A stretch of DNA of 64,000 bases from NCBI GenBank assembly GCA_902786365.1, contig CADACD010000010.1, positions 1 through 64,000 on the forward strand. The letters run 5' to 3'. This document shows positions 23,766 to 31,653 of this stretch, piece by piece. A program made the position numbers and the translations under genes. Position 1 is the stretch's first letter. Every line of letters starts with the position of its first letter. The notes beneath the pieces are model-generated. The model ran no database searches. It saw nothing but the letters and a program-made list of their open reading frames with translations, and had not been told where the DNA came from. Source of the stretch: an uncultured Lachnospiraceae bacterium (GTDB lineage Bacteria > Bacillota > Clostridia > Lachnospirales > Lachnospiraceae).

Positions 23766-25976
23766 ATGAGCGATATGAATGAGATGGAAGAAAACACAGA
23801 AAAAAATACTGATATTAACAAGAAAAAAGCAAAAAGCAATGAATCATATAAGCTGATGAGAAGCAGACTTCGGGGACATGCATCAATTTATCTGAAATTT
23901 CCAATTTATTATTCAATACTCTTTATTCCTTTGGTAGTTTATACATGGCTTAAAGACAAACAAATGTGTATAGTGACAAGCAGTATATTTGTTTTGTATG
24001 TATTTATTACAGTGACACTATACTTTGTAGATAAAAAAAGGTATATCAAGGAACTTGTCGAGTTTGCAACAGATTATACGCAGATTCAAAGAAGGCTCAT
24101 AAAAGGAATTGAATTGCCGTATGGATTGATTGATACAGATGGAAAGATGCTATGGTATAATAATGCATTAGAAAATATGTGTGGAAATGTTGAGATGAAG
24201 TCTATAGAGAGCGTTTTTCACGAAATAAAGATGGATATTATAGATTTTAATTCAGAGAATGAGAGACCTTCAACATATCTGACATATGATTCGAAATTTT
24301 ACAGGGTTGATTTTGTGAAAATTCCTTTAGAAGAAGAGTTTGTAAGCCAGAATGGAAAAAAGCACAATACGCCGGCATCGGATGAGGCAGATAGCAGAGA
24401 AGTACCTCAGAAAGAACAGGAAAAGAAAGAAAAACAACAGGCGGATATCGCCGGTACCGGAAGATATCTCATTGCCATGTATTTTTTTGACGAGACAGAG
24501 ATTAACAGACTTACCAAGGAAAATGCAGACCAGAAGATGGTTGCAGGCCTTATTTATCTTGATAATTATGATGATGCGCTTGAAAGTGTTGAAGATGTGA
24601 GACGGTCTCTTTTAATCGGTCTTATTGACAGAAAGATTAATAAATATTTTGCGACCTACAATGCTGTTGTAAGAAAGTTAGAGAAGGATAAGTATTTTAT
24701 TGCGATTAAACAAAAATATGTCTCAGCACTACAGAGTAATAAATTCTCTATTCTTGATGAAGTCAGGGGTGTCAATATAGGAAATGAGATGGCAGTGACT
24801 ATCAGTATTGGACTTGGTGTGAATGGTGATGAGTATACTCAGAACTGTGAATATTCAAGAATTGCTATCGACCTTGCCCTTGGAAGAGGCGGAGATCAGG
24901 CAGTTGTCAAAGATGGTGAGAAGATTTATTTCTATGGCGGCAAGTCAAAACAGGTAGAGAAGAATACACGAGTAAAGGCAAGAGTGAAAGCACACGCTTT
25001 GAGAGAATTATTAGAAACAAAAGAAAAAGTTATTATCATGGGTCATAAGATTGGTGATATTGATTCGTTAGGTTCAGCGATAGGAATACTCAGGGCAGTA
25101 AAGACACTGAATAAGCAGGCATATATTGTCATCAATGAGATAACATCATCAATAAGACCGATGCTTGATTTGTTAAATCAGGATGAAGAGTATGAAAATG
25201 TATTTATCAATAGCGAGGAAGCAAGGGCAATTGTGGATATCAACACAGCCATTGTTGTGGTAGATGTCAGCAGACCAAGTTATGTGGAGTGTCCTGAAAT
25301 ATTATTGAAGAGCAAGGCAGTCGTAGTGCTTGACCATCACAGAAGGAGCAGTGATATTATAGAAAATGCATCACTCTCATATATTGAACCGTATGCATCA
25401 TCAGCATCAGAGATGGTTGCCGAAATTCTGCAGTATTTCTATGATGGCATCAAGATACGAGTGATTGAGGCAGAAGCAATGTATGCCGGTATCATGATAG
25501 ATACGAATAATTTTAGCAAGAATACAGGTGTGAGAACTTTTGAGGCCGCCGCATTTCTAAGAAAATGTGGAGTTGATGTGGCGAGAATAAGGCAGATTTT
25601 CAGAGATTCCATGGAAGATTATAAAGCGAAGGCAAAGGCGATTTCGTCAGCAGAAGTATTTGACGAAAAATATGCCATAGCAGTGTGTCCGTCAGAGGGA
25701 CTTGACAGCCCGACAGTTGTAGGTGCACAGGTAGCAAATGAGCTGCTGAATATCAGAGGAATTAAGGCATCGTTTGTTTTGACAGAGCACAACAGCAGGA
25801 TATATATCAGTGCCCGTTCGACAGGTGATTTAAGCGTACAGCTTATCATGGAAAAGTTAGGCGGTGGAGGTCATCTTGATACTGCAGGGGCGCAGCTTGA
25901 AAATGTTTCAATCAATGAGGCGAAAGAAATTGTTAAGAAAACTGTGGTAATGATGGTTCAGGAAAAAGATGTATAA
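23766..25976 (+). CDS. gdpP: Cyclic-di-AMP phosphodiesterase GdpP
   Basis: This GdpP/YybT-family enzyme of about 736 residues degrades c-di-AMP, a messenger controlling potassium and turgor. Two membrane helices near the N-terminus precede a PAS domain interrupted by a charged linker, then a degenerate GGDEF domain, then the DHH domain (GHKIGDIDSLGSAIG and VVLDHHRRSSD) and DHHA1 (GGGGHLDTAGA). The frame is open back to 23691, but that lies in the promoter and terminator. I take ATG 23766, with GTGGGG upstream; ATG 23775 is also possible. The gdpP-rplI-dnaB order is conserved in Firmicutes. Confidence 0.93.
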   Translation: MSDMNEMEENTEKNTDINKKKAKSNESYKLMRSRLRGHASIYLKFPIYYSILFIPLVVYTWLKDKQMCIVTSSIFVLYVFITVTLYFVDKKRYIKELVEFATDYTQIQRRLIKGIELPYGLIDTDGKMLWYNNALENMCGNVEMKSIESVFHEIKMDIIDFNSENERPSTYLTYDSKFYRVDFVKIPLEEEFVSQNGKKHNTPASDEADSREVPQKEQEKKEKQQADIAGTGRYLIAMYFFDETEINRLTKENADQKMVAGLIYLDNYDDALESVEDVRRSLLIGLIDRKINKYFATYNAVVRKLEKDKYFIAIKQKYVSALQSNKFSILDEVRGVNIGNEMAVTISIGLGVNGDEYTQNCEYSRIAIDLALGRGGDQAVVKDGEKIYFYGGKSKQVEKNTRVKARVKAHALRELLETKEKVIIMGHKIGDIDSLGSAIGILRAVKTLNKQAYIVINEITSSIRPMLDLLNQDEEYENVFINSEEARAIVDINTAIVVVDVSRPSYVECPEILLKSKAVVVLDHHRRSSDIIENASLSYIEPYASSASEMVAEILQYFYDGIKIRVIEAEAMYAGIMIDTNNFSKNTGVRTFEAAAFLRKCGVDVARIRQIFRDSMEDYKAKAKAISSAEVFDEKYAIAVCPSEGLDSPTVVGAQVANELLNIRGIKASFVLTEHNSRIYISARSTGDLSVQLIMEKLGGGGHLDTAGAQLENVSINEAKEIVKKTVVMMVQEKDV

Positions 25977-26067
25977 TGACCGTCAATTGATAAAAAATAG
26001 TGATTATGAAAGAAATGATTACTGTTATTAAAGAGAAGTGATTACTATAGAGAGGCAGGTTTGAGAT

Positions 26068-26517
26068 ATGGAAGTAATTTTATTACAGGATGTAAAATCG
26101 CTTGGCAAAAAAGGCGAAGTTGTCAATGTAAGTGAAGGATATGCAAGAAATTTTATTTTAAAGAAAAAACTTGGGGTTGAGGCGACGTCAGCCAATTTAA
26201 ATGATTTGAAGTTACAGAATGCAAACAGCGAAAAAGTTGCAAAAGAAAAATTAGACAGTGCAAAAGAACTGGCTGAAAAAATTGAGAAGCTGAGTGTTGA
26301 ATTGAAGATGAAAACAGGTGCAGGCGGTAAGACTTTTGGAGCAATCTCTGCAAAGGAAATTGCAGAGGCTGCTAAGAAACAGTTAAATATCGACATTGAC
26401 AAGAAAAAAATTGTACTTGCAGAACCTGTCAAGTCACTTGGTACGCATATTGTCAAGATAAAACTTCATCCACAGGTAACGGCATCTTTGAATGTTCATG
26501 TTGTGGAAGAAAATTAA
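26068..26517 (+). CDS. rplI: 50S ribosomal protein L9
   Basis: This 149-residue protein matches bacterial L9 in length and sequence. The N-terminal rRNA-binding domain reads [28 protein letters not shown], followed by the long connecting helix and the C-terminal domain with [14 protein letters not shown]. It has GAGAGGCAGG before the ATG. It sits between gdpP and dnaB, the usual Firmicute order. No oddities were seen. Confidence 0.97.
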   Translation: MEVILLQDVKSLGKKGEVVNVSEGYARNFILKKKLGVEATSANLNDLKLQNANSEKVAKEKLDSAKELAEKIEKLSVELKMKTGAGGKTFGAISAKEIAEAAKKQLNIDIDKKKIVLAEPVKSLGTHIVKIKLHPQVTASLNVHVVEEN

Positions 26518-26598
26518 GAGGATGGGCAGGAAAAGAGCCAAGAATTTTTGCGGCAGCCTTGTGAGACATGAAAATTATATAAAGGAAAGGTGCCAATT

Positions 26599-27936
26599 GT
26601 GGATGAAGCATTAATAAGAAGAACGATGCCGAACAGTATGGAGGCTGAGCAGTCAGTTATTGCTGCGATGCTGATGGATTCGGATGCAGTTTTATCAGCA
26701 ACGGAACTGATTACAGCAGATGATTTCTACAACAGTCAGTATAAAGTATTGTTTCAGGCAATTATAGATATGTATTCGGCAGGTGTACCGATTGACCTGC
26801 TTACACTTCAGGACAAATTAAGTCATATGGATGTTCCTCCGGAACTTGGAAGTGTGGAATTTTTGAAAGATTTGTTAGGATCCGTTGCAATATCTGCAAA
26901 TGTAAAATATTATGCAAGAATTGTCAGGGAAAAGGCAATCCTTCGTAACCTGATACGTGCAACAGAAGATATTGCCAATACCTGTTATGTCGGAAAAGAA
27001 ACAGTAGATGACATTTTGGAAGAAACAGAGAAAAAGATATTTGGACTTGTTCAGAACCGTGGAACAGGTGATTATGTGCCGATAAGACAGGTTGTAATTA
27101 ATGCAATGGAAAAAATAGAAGCTGTGTCAAAGACAAGGGGAACGGTGACGGGTGTTCCGACCGGATTTATAGACCTTGATTATAAGACATCAGGATTTCA
27201 GAATTCTGACCTTATCCTGGTGGCAGCGAGACCATCTATGGGAAAGACTGCATTTGTGCTAAATGTTGCTGAACATATGGCATTTAGAAAGAATGTGACA
27301 GTTGCAATATTCAGTCTTGAGATGTCAAAGGAACAGCTTGTGAACCGATTGTTTTCACTTGAGTCAAATGTAGATTCGCAGAAGATAAGAACAGGAGATT
27401 TGGAAGACAGTGATTGGGAGAGACTGATAGAAAGCGCCAATGTAATTGGAAATTCCAATCTTATCATAGATGATACGCCAAGTATCTCAATTGGAGAGCT
27501 GCGTTCAAAATGTAGAAAATACAAACTGGAACACAATCTTGGTATTATTATTATCGATTACCTCCAACTCATGACTGCGGGTGGACATGTAGAGAGTAGA
27601 CAGCAGGAGATATCTGAAATATCGCGTTCACTTAAAGCAGTTGCCAGAGAATTGAATGTTCCGGTGGTTGCTCTTTCACAGCTCAGCCGTGCAGTGGAGG
27701 CGAGAACTGACCACAGACCGATGCTTTCAGATCTTCGTGAATCCGGAGCGATTGAGCAGGATGCCGATGTGGTTATGTTTTTGTATAGAGATGATTATTA
27801 TAATCCTGACAGTCCGGAGAAGGGAATTGCAGAGGTGATTATTGCAAAGCAGCGTAATGGTCCTATAGGAACTGTGAAACTCGTCTGGTTACCTAATTAT
27901 ACAAAATTCGGCAATTACGATCCTAAAATTGAATAA
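26599..27936 (+). CDS. dnaB: Replicative DNA helicase DnaB
   Basis: This hexameric replication-fork helicase is about 445 residues long and contains the N-terminal DnaB domain (PNSMEAEQSVIAAML) and the RecA-like domain. Walker A is ARPSMGKTAFV, Walker B is IIIIDYLQLM, and the C-terminal region has SQLSRAVE and LRESGAIEQDADVV. I prefer GTG 26599 as start because AAAGGAAAGG ends about 9 nt upstream; GTG 26590 abuts that site. The helicase loaders DnaD and DnaI are encoded at 49847-52270 in the same window, so loader and helicase genes lie about 22 kb apart. Confidence 0.95.
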   Translation: MDEALIRRTMPNSMEAEQSVIAAMLMDSDAVLSATELITADDFYNSQYKVLFQAIIDMYSAGVPIDLLTLQDKLSHMDVPPELGSVEFLKDLLGSVAISANVKYYARIVREKAILRNLIRATEDIANTCYVGKETVDDILEETEKKIFGLVQNRGTGDYVPIRQVVINAMEKIEAVSKTRGTVTGVPTGFIDLDYKTSGFQNSDLILVAARPSMGKTAFVLNVAEHMAFRKNVTVAIFSLEMSKEQLVNRLFSLESNVDSQKIRTGDLEDSDWERLIESANVIGNSNLIIDDTPSISIGELRSKCRKYKLEHNLGIIIIDYLQLMTAGGHVESRQQEISEISRSLKAVARELNVPVVALSQLSRAVEARTDHRPMLSDLRESGAIEQDADVVMFLYRDDYYNPDSPEKGIAEVIIAKQRNGPIGTVKLVWLPNYTKFGNYDPKIE

Positions 27937-27944
27937 TTTTTTTG

Positions 27945-27985
27945 AATACCGCATTGTTACATTTGAAACAATGTGGTATTTTATT
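27945..27985 (+). terminator. Terminator of the gdpP-rplI-dnaB operon
   Basis: A 14-bp stem with one G-U pair (27945-27958 with 27967-27980) is followed by TTATT. It starts 9 bp after the dnaB stop codon. Confidence 0.8.
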
Positions 27986-28071
27986 AGTATCAATAATGAT
28001 ATGTTAAAGTCTTGAAGGGAAGTCTTAACATGTTAAGAAAGGTTATCATATTAAGAAAGGGTGAAGGGTGT

Positions 28072-29079
28072 ATGAATTTTAGTGTAGGAGATAAGAGGTA
28101 TATTATTTCTGATGCGGCAAAGATGATAGAGGTGGAATCTCATGTGCTTCGCTATTGGGAAGAAGAGTTGGAAGTAGAAGTTCCGAGGAATGAGATGGGG
28201 CACAGATATTATACAAATTATTACATTGAGTTGTTTAAGAAGATTAAAGAATTAAAAGAAAGTGGATTTCAGCTCAAGGCAATTAAGATGATACTGCCTG
28301 AATTAATGGAGATTAATGGAAATTCAGCAGGGACAAGTACATATGGAACACTCAAAGATGAACTGTTTGAAAAGCTGATGAAATCATCAGACTATAACGT
28401 AGTTACAAAAAATGATAATGATAAAGAAACAGAAAATAGTGGATTTATGTCGGGTTACATCAAGCAGGCAATTACAGAACAGGTAGTTGTAGGAAAATCA
28501 CAGGCATCCGATGGAGAGAATGATATAGATGAAAAAGGTACTATGAGTGAGGACAACGAAAAGGGGAATGGAAAGGAAGCAACAGATGAGAAAAGCAATA
28601 TCAATTCTGTGACAGGCAGTGATGGTGATGTGAGGGTAATCCGGGACAGAAGCAGTAGTGAAATGAAGGAGAAAAATGTCTTTGAAAGTATAGATGAAAA
28701 TCATGATATTTTGATGTATGAAAATGAAAGCAGTACAGTAGAGCAGGATAAGATTGACAGGCAGCGGACAACAGGAGAAGTAATCAGAGAAATACCGAAA
28801 AATAATAAGATTGAACAGTTCCAGATGATTATTATGGAAGTGGTATCAAATGCGCTAAAAGAAAATAATGGAAGTCTTGGAAAAGAAGTCAGTGATATCG
28901 TTTCTGACAATGTAATCAAAGAGATGGATTTTTTGATGCAGATGAAAGAAATGCAGGAAGAGGAAAGATTTCGAAAGCTCGATCAGCTCATCAGGACCTA
29001 TCAGACACAAAATAGAGAAAAGTCAAAAGAAAAGACAAAATCAAATAAAGGATTATTAGCCAAATTAAAAAAACTGTAA
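28072..29079 (+). CDS. MerR-family transcriptional regulator with long charged tail
   Basis: This protein of about 335 residues starts with a MerR-type winged helix-turn-helix: YIISDAAKMIEVESHVLRYWEEE, then HRYYTNYYIELFKKIKELKESGFQLKAIK. After that comes a long acidic, low-complexity linker and a basic C-terminal helix ending GLLAKLKKL. There is no recognisable ligand-binding domain, so the signal is unknown. The size is unusual because most MerR regulators are 110-280 residues. I take ATG 28072 with GAAGGGTG upstream; ATG 28030 preceded by GAAGGGAAG is an alternative. It is convergent with the ferredoxin gene. Confidence 0.8.
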   Translation: MNFSVGDKRYIISDAAKMIEVESHVLRYWEEELEVEVPRNEMGHRYYTNYYIELFKKIKELKESGFQLKAIKMILPELMEINGNSAGTSTYGTLKDELFEKLMKSSDYNVVTKNDNDKETENSGFMSGYIKQAITEQVVVGKSQASDGENDIDEKGTMSEDNEKGNGKEATDEKSNINSVTGSDGDVRVIRDRSSSEMKEKNVFESIDENHDILMYENESSTVEQDKIDRQRTTGEVIREIPKNNKIEQFQMIIMEVVSNALKENNGSLGKEVSDIVSDNVIKEMDFLMQMKEMQEEERFRKLDQLIRTYQTQNREKSKEKTKSNKGLLAKLKKL

Positions 29080-29104
29080 AACCTTTATGGTTTTACAGTT
29101 TTTT
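29067..29104. terminator. Bidirectional terminator between convergent genes
   Basis: A perfect 12-bp stem (29072-29083 with 29089-29100) has TTTT after it on the + strand, and a run of seven A before it that reads as T on the - strand. It therefore serves both the MerR gene and the ferredoxin gene. The MerR stop codon (29077-29079) lies inside the left arm. Confidence 0.85.
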
Positions 29105-29152
29105 ACTGGTTAAAAAACTAACCTGATGTGTAATAAGTGTTTAAAGATGGTA

Positions 29153-29323
29153 TTATTCAGCAGCGATAACGCCGACAGGACATCCGCCCTCACAAGCACC
29201 ACAATCGATACATGCATCAGCATCGATAACATACTTGTCATCGCCTTCAGAAATTGCACCAACAGGACAGGCGCCTGCGCATGCTCCACACATTAAACAA
29301 CCGTCATTAATAACACGTGCCAT
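29153..29323 (-). CDS. 2[4Fe-4S] ferredoxin
   Basis: This 56-residue clostridial-type ferredoxin has two CxxCxxCxxxCP motifs, with cysteines at 9, 12, 15, 19 and 38, 41, 44, 48. It ferries electrons at low potential in the cytoplasm, for example for pyruvate:ferredoxin oxidoreductase, hydrogenase or the Rnf complex. The start at 29323 is set by AAGGAGG 8 nt upstream, although the frame is open to 29395. It is a single-gene unit with its own promoter, convergent with the MerR gene, which suggests steady high expression. Confidence 0.95.
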   Translation of the reverse strand: MARVINDGCLMCGACAGACPVGAISEGDDKYVIDADACIDCGACEGGCPVGVIAAE

Positions 29324-29366
29324 AATAAAATCCTCCTTAATGTTTGCTTTTTTATTGCATGTGTAT

Positions 29367-29395
29367 ATTTTAATACAAATATGAAAACTATTCAA
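29367..29395 (-). promoter_or_regulatory. Ferredoxin promoter
   Basis: On the - strand, TTGAAT (29395-29390) and TAAAAT (29372-29367) are separated by 17 bp. It lies 44 bp upstream of the ferredoxin start. Confidence 0.7.
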
Positions 29396-29550
29396 GAGTT
29401 TTTATCGTTTTAAATAAAGTACATAATGTGTTAGCACAAATCATGGAAAAGTTGATAAGACAGGAGGAGAAAGGGGGGCTATATTTAGTTGTAAATCAAA
29501 GAAATATTATAAAAAATTGATAAAATTATTGCAAAATTGATGAAAATTTA

Positions 29551-29579
29551 TTGCACTATTAACAAAAAAATATTATACT
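29551..29579 (+). promoter_or_regulatory. pilT promoter
   Basis: TTGCAC at 29551-29556 and TATACT at 29574-29579 are separated by 17 bp. The hexamers lie about 65 bp before the pilT ATG. The region 29396-29550 is AT-rich and holds nothing else recognisable. Confidence 0.6.
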
Positions 29580-29643
29580 AGATATATGTGTTTTCGGCAT
29601 ATAAAAATATAAATATATGTTTGTGAAAGAGGAGGAAAATGAA

Positions 29644-30687
29644 ATGAGTATTGAACACTTAATTGAGTATGCTAGAGATAACAATTGCTCAGATATTCAT
29701 ATCACCAGTCCGGGTGAGATTTCAATGAGACAATATGGACAGTTAAGAAAGATGGACAGGGAATATAGCCCGGGAGAGCTGGATAATATTATTATGGAGA
29801 TGATGGACCATGAACAGCTCAATCTGTTTAGTCAGGGAAAAGATTTAGACTTTTCCTATCAGACAAAGGAGAGCAACATTCGTTGCCGTGTAAATGCATA
29901 CCATCAGAATGGTTTTAATGCAGCATGTCTTCGTATCATGGGTTCAAAAGTTCCTACTCTTGAGAGTCTGAATCTGCCACCGGTTATACAGAGCCTTGCA
30001 GACCAGCCAAGAGGACTTGTACTTGTGACAGGACCTACAGGTAGTGGTAAGAGTACAACTCTTGCTGCCATGATTGATTATATCAACAGAACAAGATCGG
30101 AGCATATACTGACAATAGAGGATCCGATTGAGTATATTTACACACCGGGCAAATCAACAATTCATCAGAGAGAGATTGGAAGAGATGTCGATAGCTTTGC
30201 AGGTGCACTTCGTTCTGCACTTCGTGAAGATCCGGATGTTATTCTTGTAGGAGAGATGCGTGACTTTGAGACAATTTCAGCCGCAATAACGGCTGCAGAG
30301 ACAGGACATCTTGTTATGTCAACACTGCATACAACAGGTGCTGCTGATACAATTAACCGTATCATAGACGTTTTCCCACCTCACAGTCAGAACCAGATTA
30401 GAACACAGCTTGCAAGTATTTTGAAAGGCGTTGTCACACAGAACCTTATACCACTTGCGAGTGGTGACGGACGTGTTGCAGCAACAGAGATTCTTGTAGG
30501 TACAGATGCTGTTTGTAACCTGATTCGTTCGGACAAAGTATTCCAGATTGATTCATCTATGCAGACAGGTGTCAAAGAAGGTATGCATACACTTAATATG
30601 AATTTGAAAGAATTAGTTCAGATGGGAATGATTACAAAGGAGATGGCACTCAAGCGTTCAAACAATCCAAAGGGATTATTTGTATAA
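29644..30687 (+). CDS. pilT: PilT-like type IV pilus retraction ATPase
   Basis: This 347-residue hexameric secretion ATPase depolymerises type IV pili, driving twitching motility. Walker A is GPTGSGKST (about 130-138), followed by the Asp box (ILTIEDPIEYI), Walker B (VILVGEMRD) and the His box (GHLVMSTLHT). The segment CNLIRSDKVFQI corresponds to the PilT-specific AIRNLIRE motif, separating it from PilB. The start at 29644 is set by GGAGG at 29631-29635, although the frame is open to 29617. No other pilus gene lies nearby, so the rest of the machine must be elsewhere. Confidence 0.93.
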   Translation: MSIEHLIEYARDNNCSDIHITSPGEISMRQYGQLRKMDREYSPGELDNIIMEMMDHEQLNLFSQGKDLDFSYQTKESNIRCRVNAYHQNGFNAACLRIMGSKVPTLESLNLPPVIQSLADQPRGLVLVTGPTGSGKSTTLAAMIDYINRTRSEHILTIEDPIEYIYTPGKSTIHQREIGRDVDSFAGALRSALREDPDVILVGEMRDFETISAAITAAETGHLVMSTLHTTGAADTINRIIDVFPPHSQNQIRTQLASILKGVVTQNLIPLASGDGRVAATEILVGTDAVCNLIRSDKVFQIDSSMQTGVKEGMHTLNMNLKELVQMGMITKEMALKRSNNPKGLFV

Positions 30688-30756
30688 TTATTCATGATAT
30701 ACCAATAGTATTTTTATCTTAGTTTATATAGAGATTATACAAAGATTATATAGAGG

Positions 30757-30848
30757 CTGTCACATTAAATTGAAGCTGCAATATATGATGTTAAAATGTA
30801 AGAAAATAAATTAACATTTTACTGCAGAGAATAGGTTTAATGTGGCAG
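30757..30848 (+). repeat. Nested inverted repeat downstream of pilT
   Basis: An outer 13-bp stem with one G-U pair (30757-30769 with 30836-30848) encloses an inner stem: CTGCA 30776-30780 with TGCAG 30823-30827, and TAAAATGT 30792-30799 with ACATTTTA 30814-30821. A 17-mer at its left edge (30752-30768) recurs at 6317-6333. It may be a terminator-like structure for pilT or a small dispersed repeat. Confidence 0.6.
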
Positions 30849-30922
30849 TTTATTTTATAAAAAATAACGATACATTTTATTCATATTGTTGTGACAAATC
30901 TCATATAATAAAAAAAGCATTT

Positions 30923-30982
30923 TTATCATACAGACTATGAGAGCGTAAAATAGTTATCATACAGGTTATGAACGTAAAATAG
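30923..30982 (+). repeat. Two tandem ~30-bp direct repeats upstream of spmB
   Basis: Copies at 30923-30953 (31 nt) and 30954-30982 (29 nt) lie head to tail. They share TTATCATACAG at the start and CGTAAAATAG at the end. They fill the DNA just before spmB, with TATAAT at 30904-30909 upstream. They could be a regulator binding site. The rest of 30688-31009 holds the nested inverted repeat and no gene. Confidence 0.6.
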
Positions 30983-31009
30983 GTCTGTATTGAATACATA
31001 GGACTTCAA

Positions 31010-31537
31010 ATGAATTTTCTAATTTATATTTCAAATTTAATCATACCATTTGTTGTATTCTATATAGTAGCAATCGGAATAGCAAACAAGCAGAATGTAT
31101 ATGATGATTTTGTCACAGGAGCGAAAGAGGGAATGAAGACGGTCATTACAGTGATGCCGACTCTGATAGGTTTGATGATTGGTGTAGGAGTTCTTGGCTC
31201 GTCCGGATTTCTTGAATTTTTAACTTCTAAAATCTCAAAGGTGACAGAAAGTATAGGTATCCCGGCAGCCGTCATGCCTCCGGTTATCATAAGAATGTTT
31301 TCATCATCTGCCGCAACAGGACTTGTACTTGATATATTTAAGCAATACGGAACAGATTCCTATGAGGGAATATTATCAGCTATTATGATGAGCAGTACGG
31401 AGACAATATTTTATACAATGTCAGTCTACTATATGACTGTAAAAGTTACAAAAGTCAGATGGACATTTGTGGGTGCATTAATCAGTACATTCGCAGGAGT
31501 GGCGGCAAGCATTATATTGGCGGGCATGATGGTATAG
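31010..31537 (+). CDS. spmB: SpmB-like spore maturation membrane protein
   Basis: This 175-residue membrane protein of the nucleoside-recognition (Gate) domain family has about five hydrophobic segments. The family region TLIGLMIGVGVLGSSGFLEFL and PPVIIRMFSSSAATG match SpmB, which in Bacillus works with SpmA in spore core dehydration. In most genomes spmA is directly upstream; here the upstream gene is pilT and no SpmA is visible. The molecular substrate is unknown. I see no strong ribosome site before the ATG, so the start is less certain than the identity. Confidence 0.82.
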   Translation: MNFLIYISNLIIPFVVFYIVAIGIANKQNVYDDFVTGAKEGMKTVITVMPTLIGLMIGVGVLGSSGFLEFLTSKISKVTESIGIPAAVMPPVIIRMFSSSAATGLVLDIFKQYGTDSYEGILSAIMMSSTETIFYTMSVYYMTVKVTKVRWTFVGALISTFAGVAASIILAGMMV

Positions 31538-31586
31538 CCTGAAATATTTATGAATTTCTGTCATATTATACAGTAGAAAATTTTTC

Positions 31587-31627
31587 TTTACGATTTTGAT
31601 TTCAGCCTATATAATATAGTCTGAAAT
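31587..31627 (+). promoter_or_regulatory. Promoter overlapped by a 29-bp palindrome (clostripain gene)
   Basis: TTTACG at 31587-31592 and TATAAT at 31610-31615 are separated by 17 bp. The -10 lies inside a near-perfect dyad at 31599-31627: ATTTCAG and CTGAAAT are the outer arms, and CTATAT-A-ATATAG forms the core. Only one base pair of the dyad fails. Protein bound here would block RNA polymerase, so it is a good operator candidate. Confidence 0.65.
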
Positions 31628-31653
31628 TGAATTAAGCGAAAGGAAAGGCAGCT

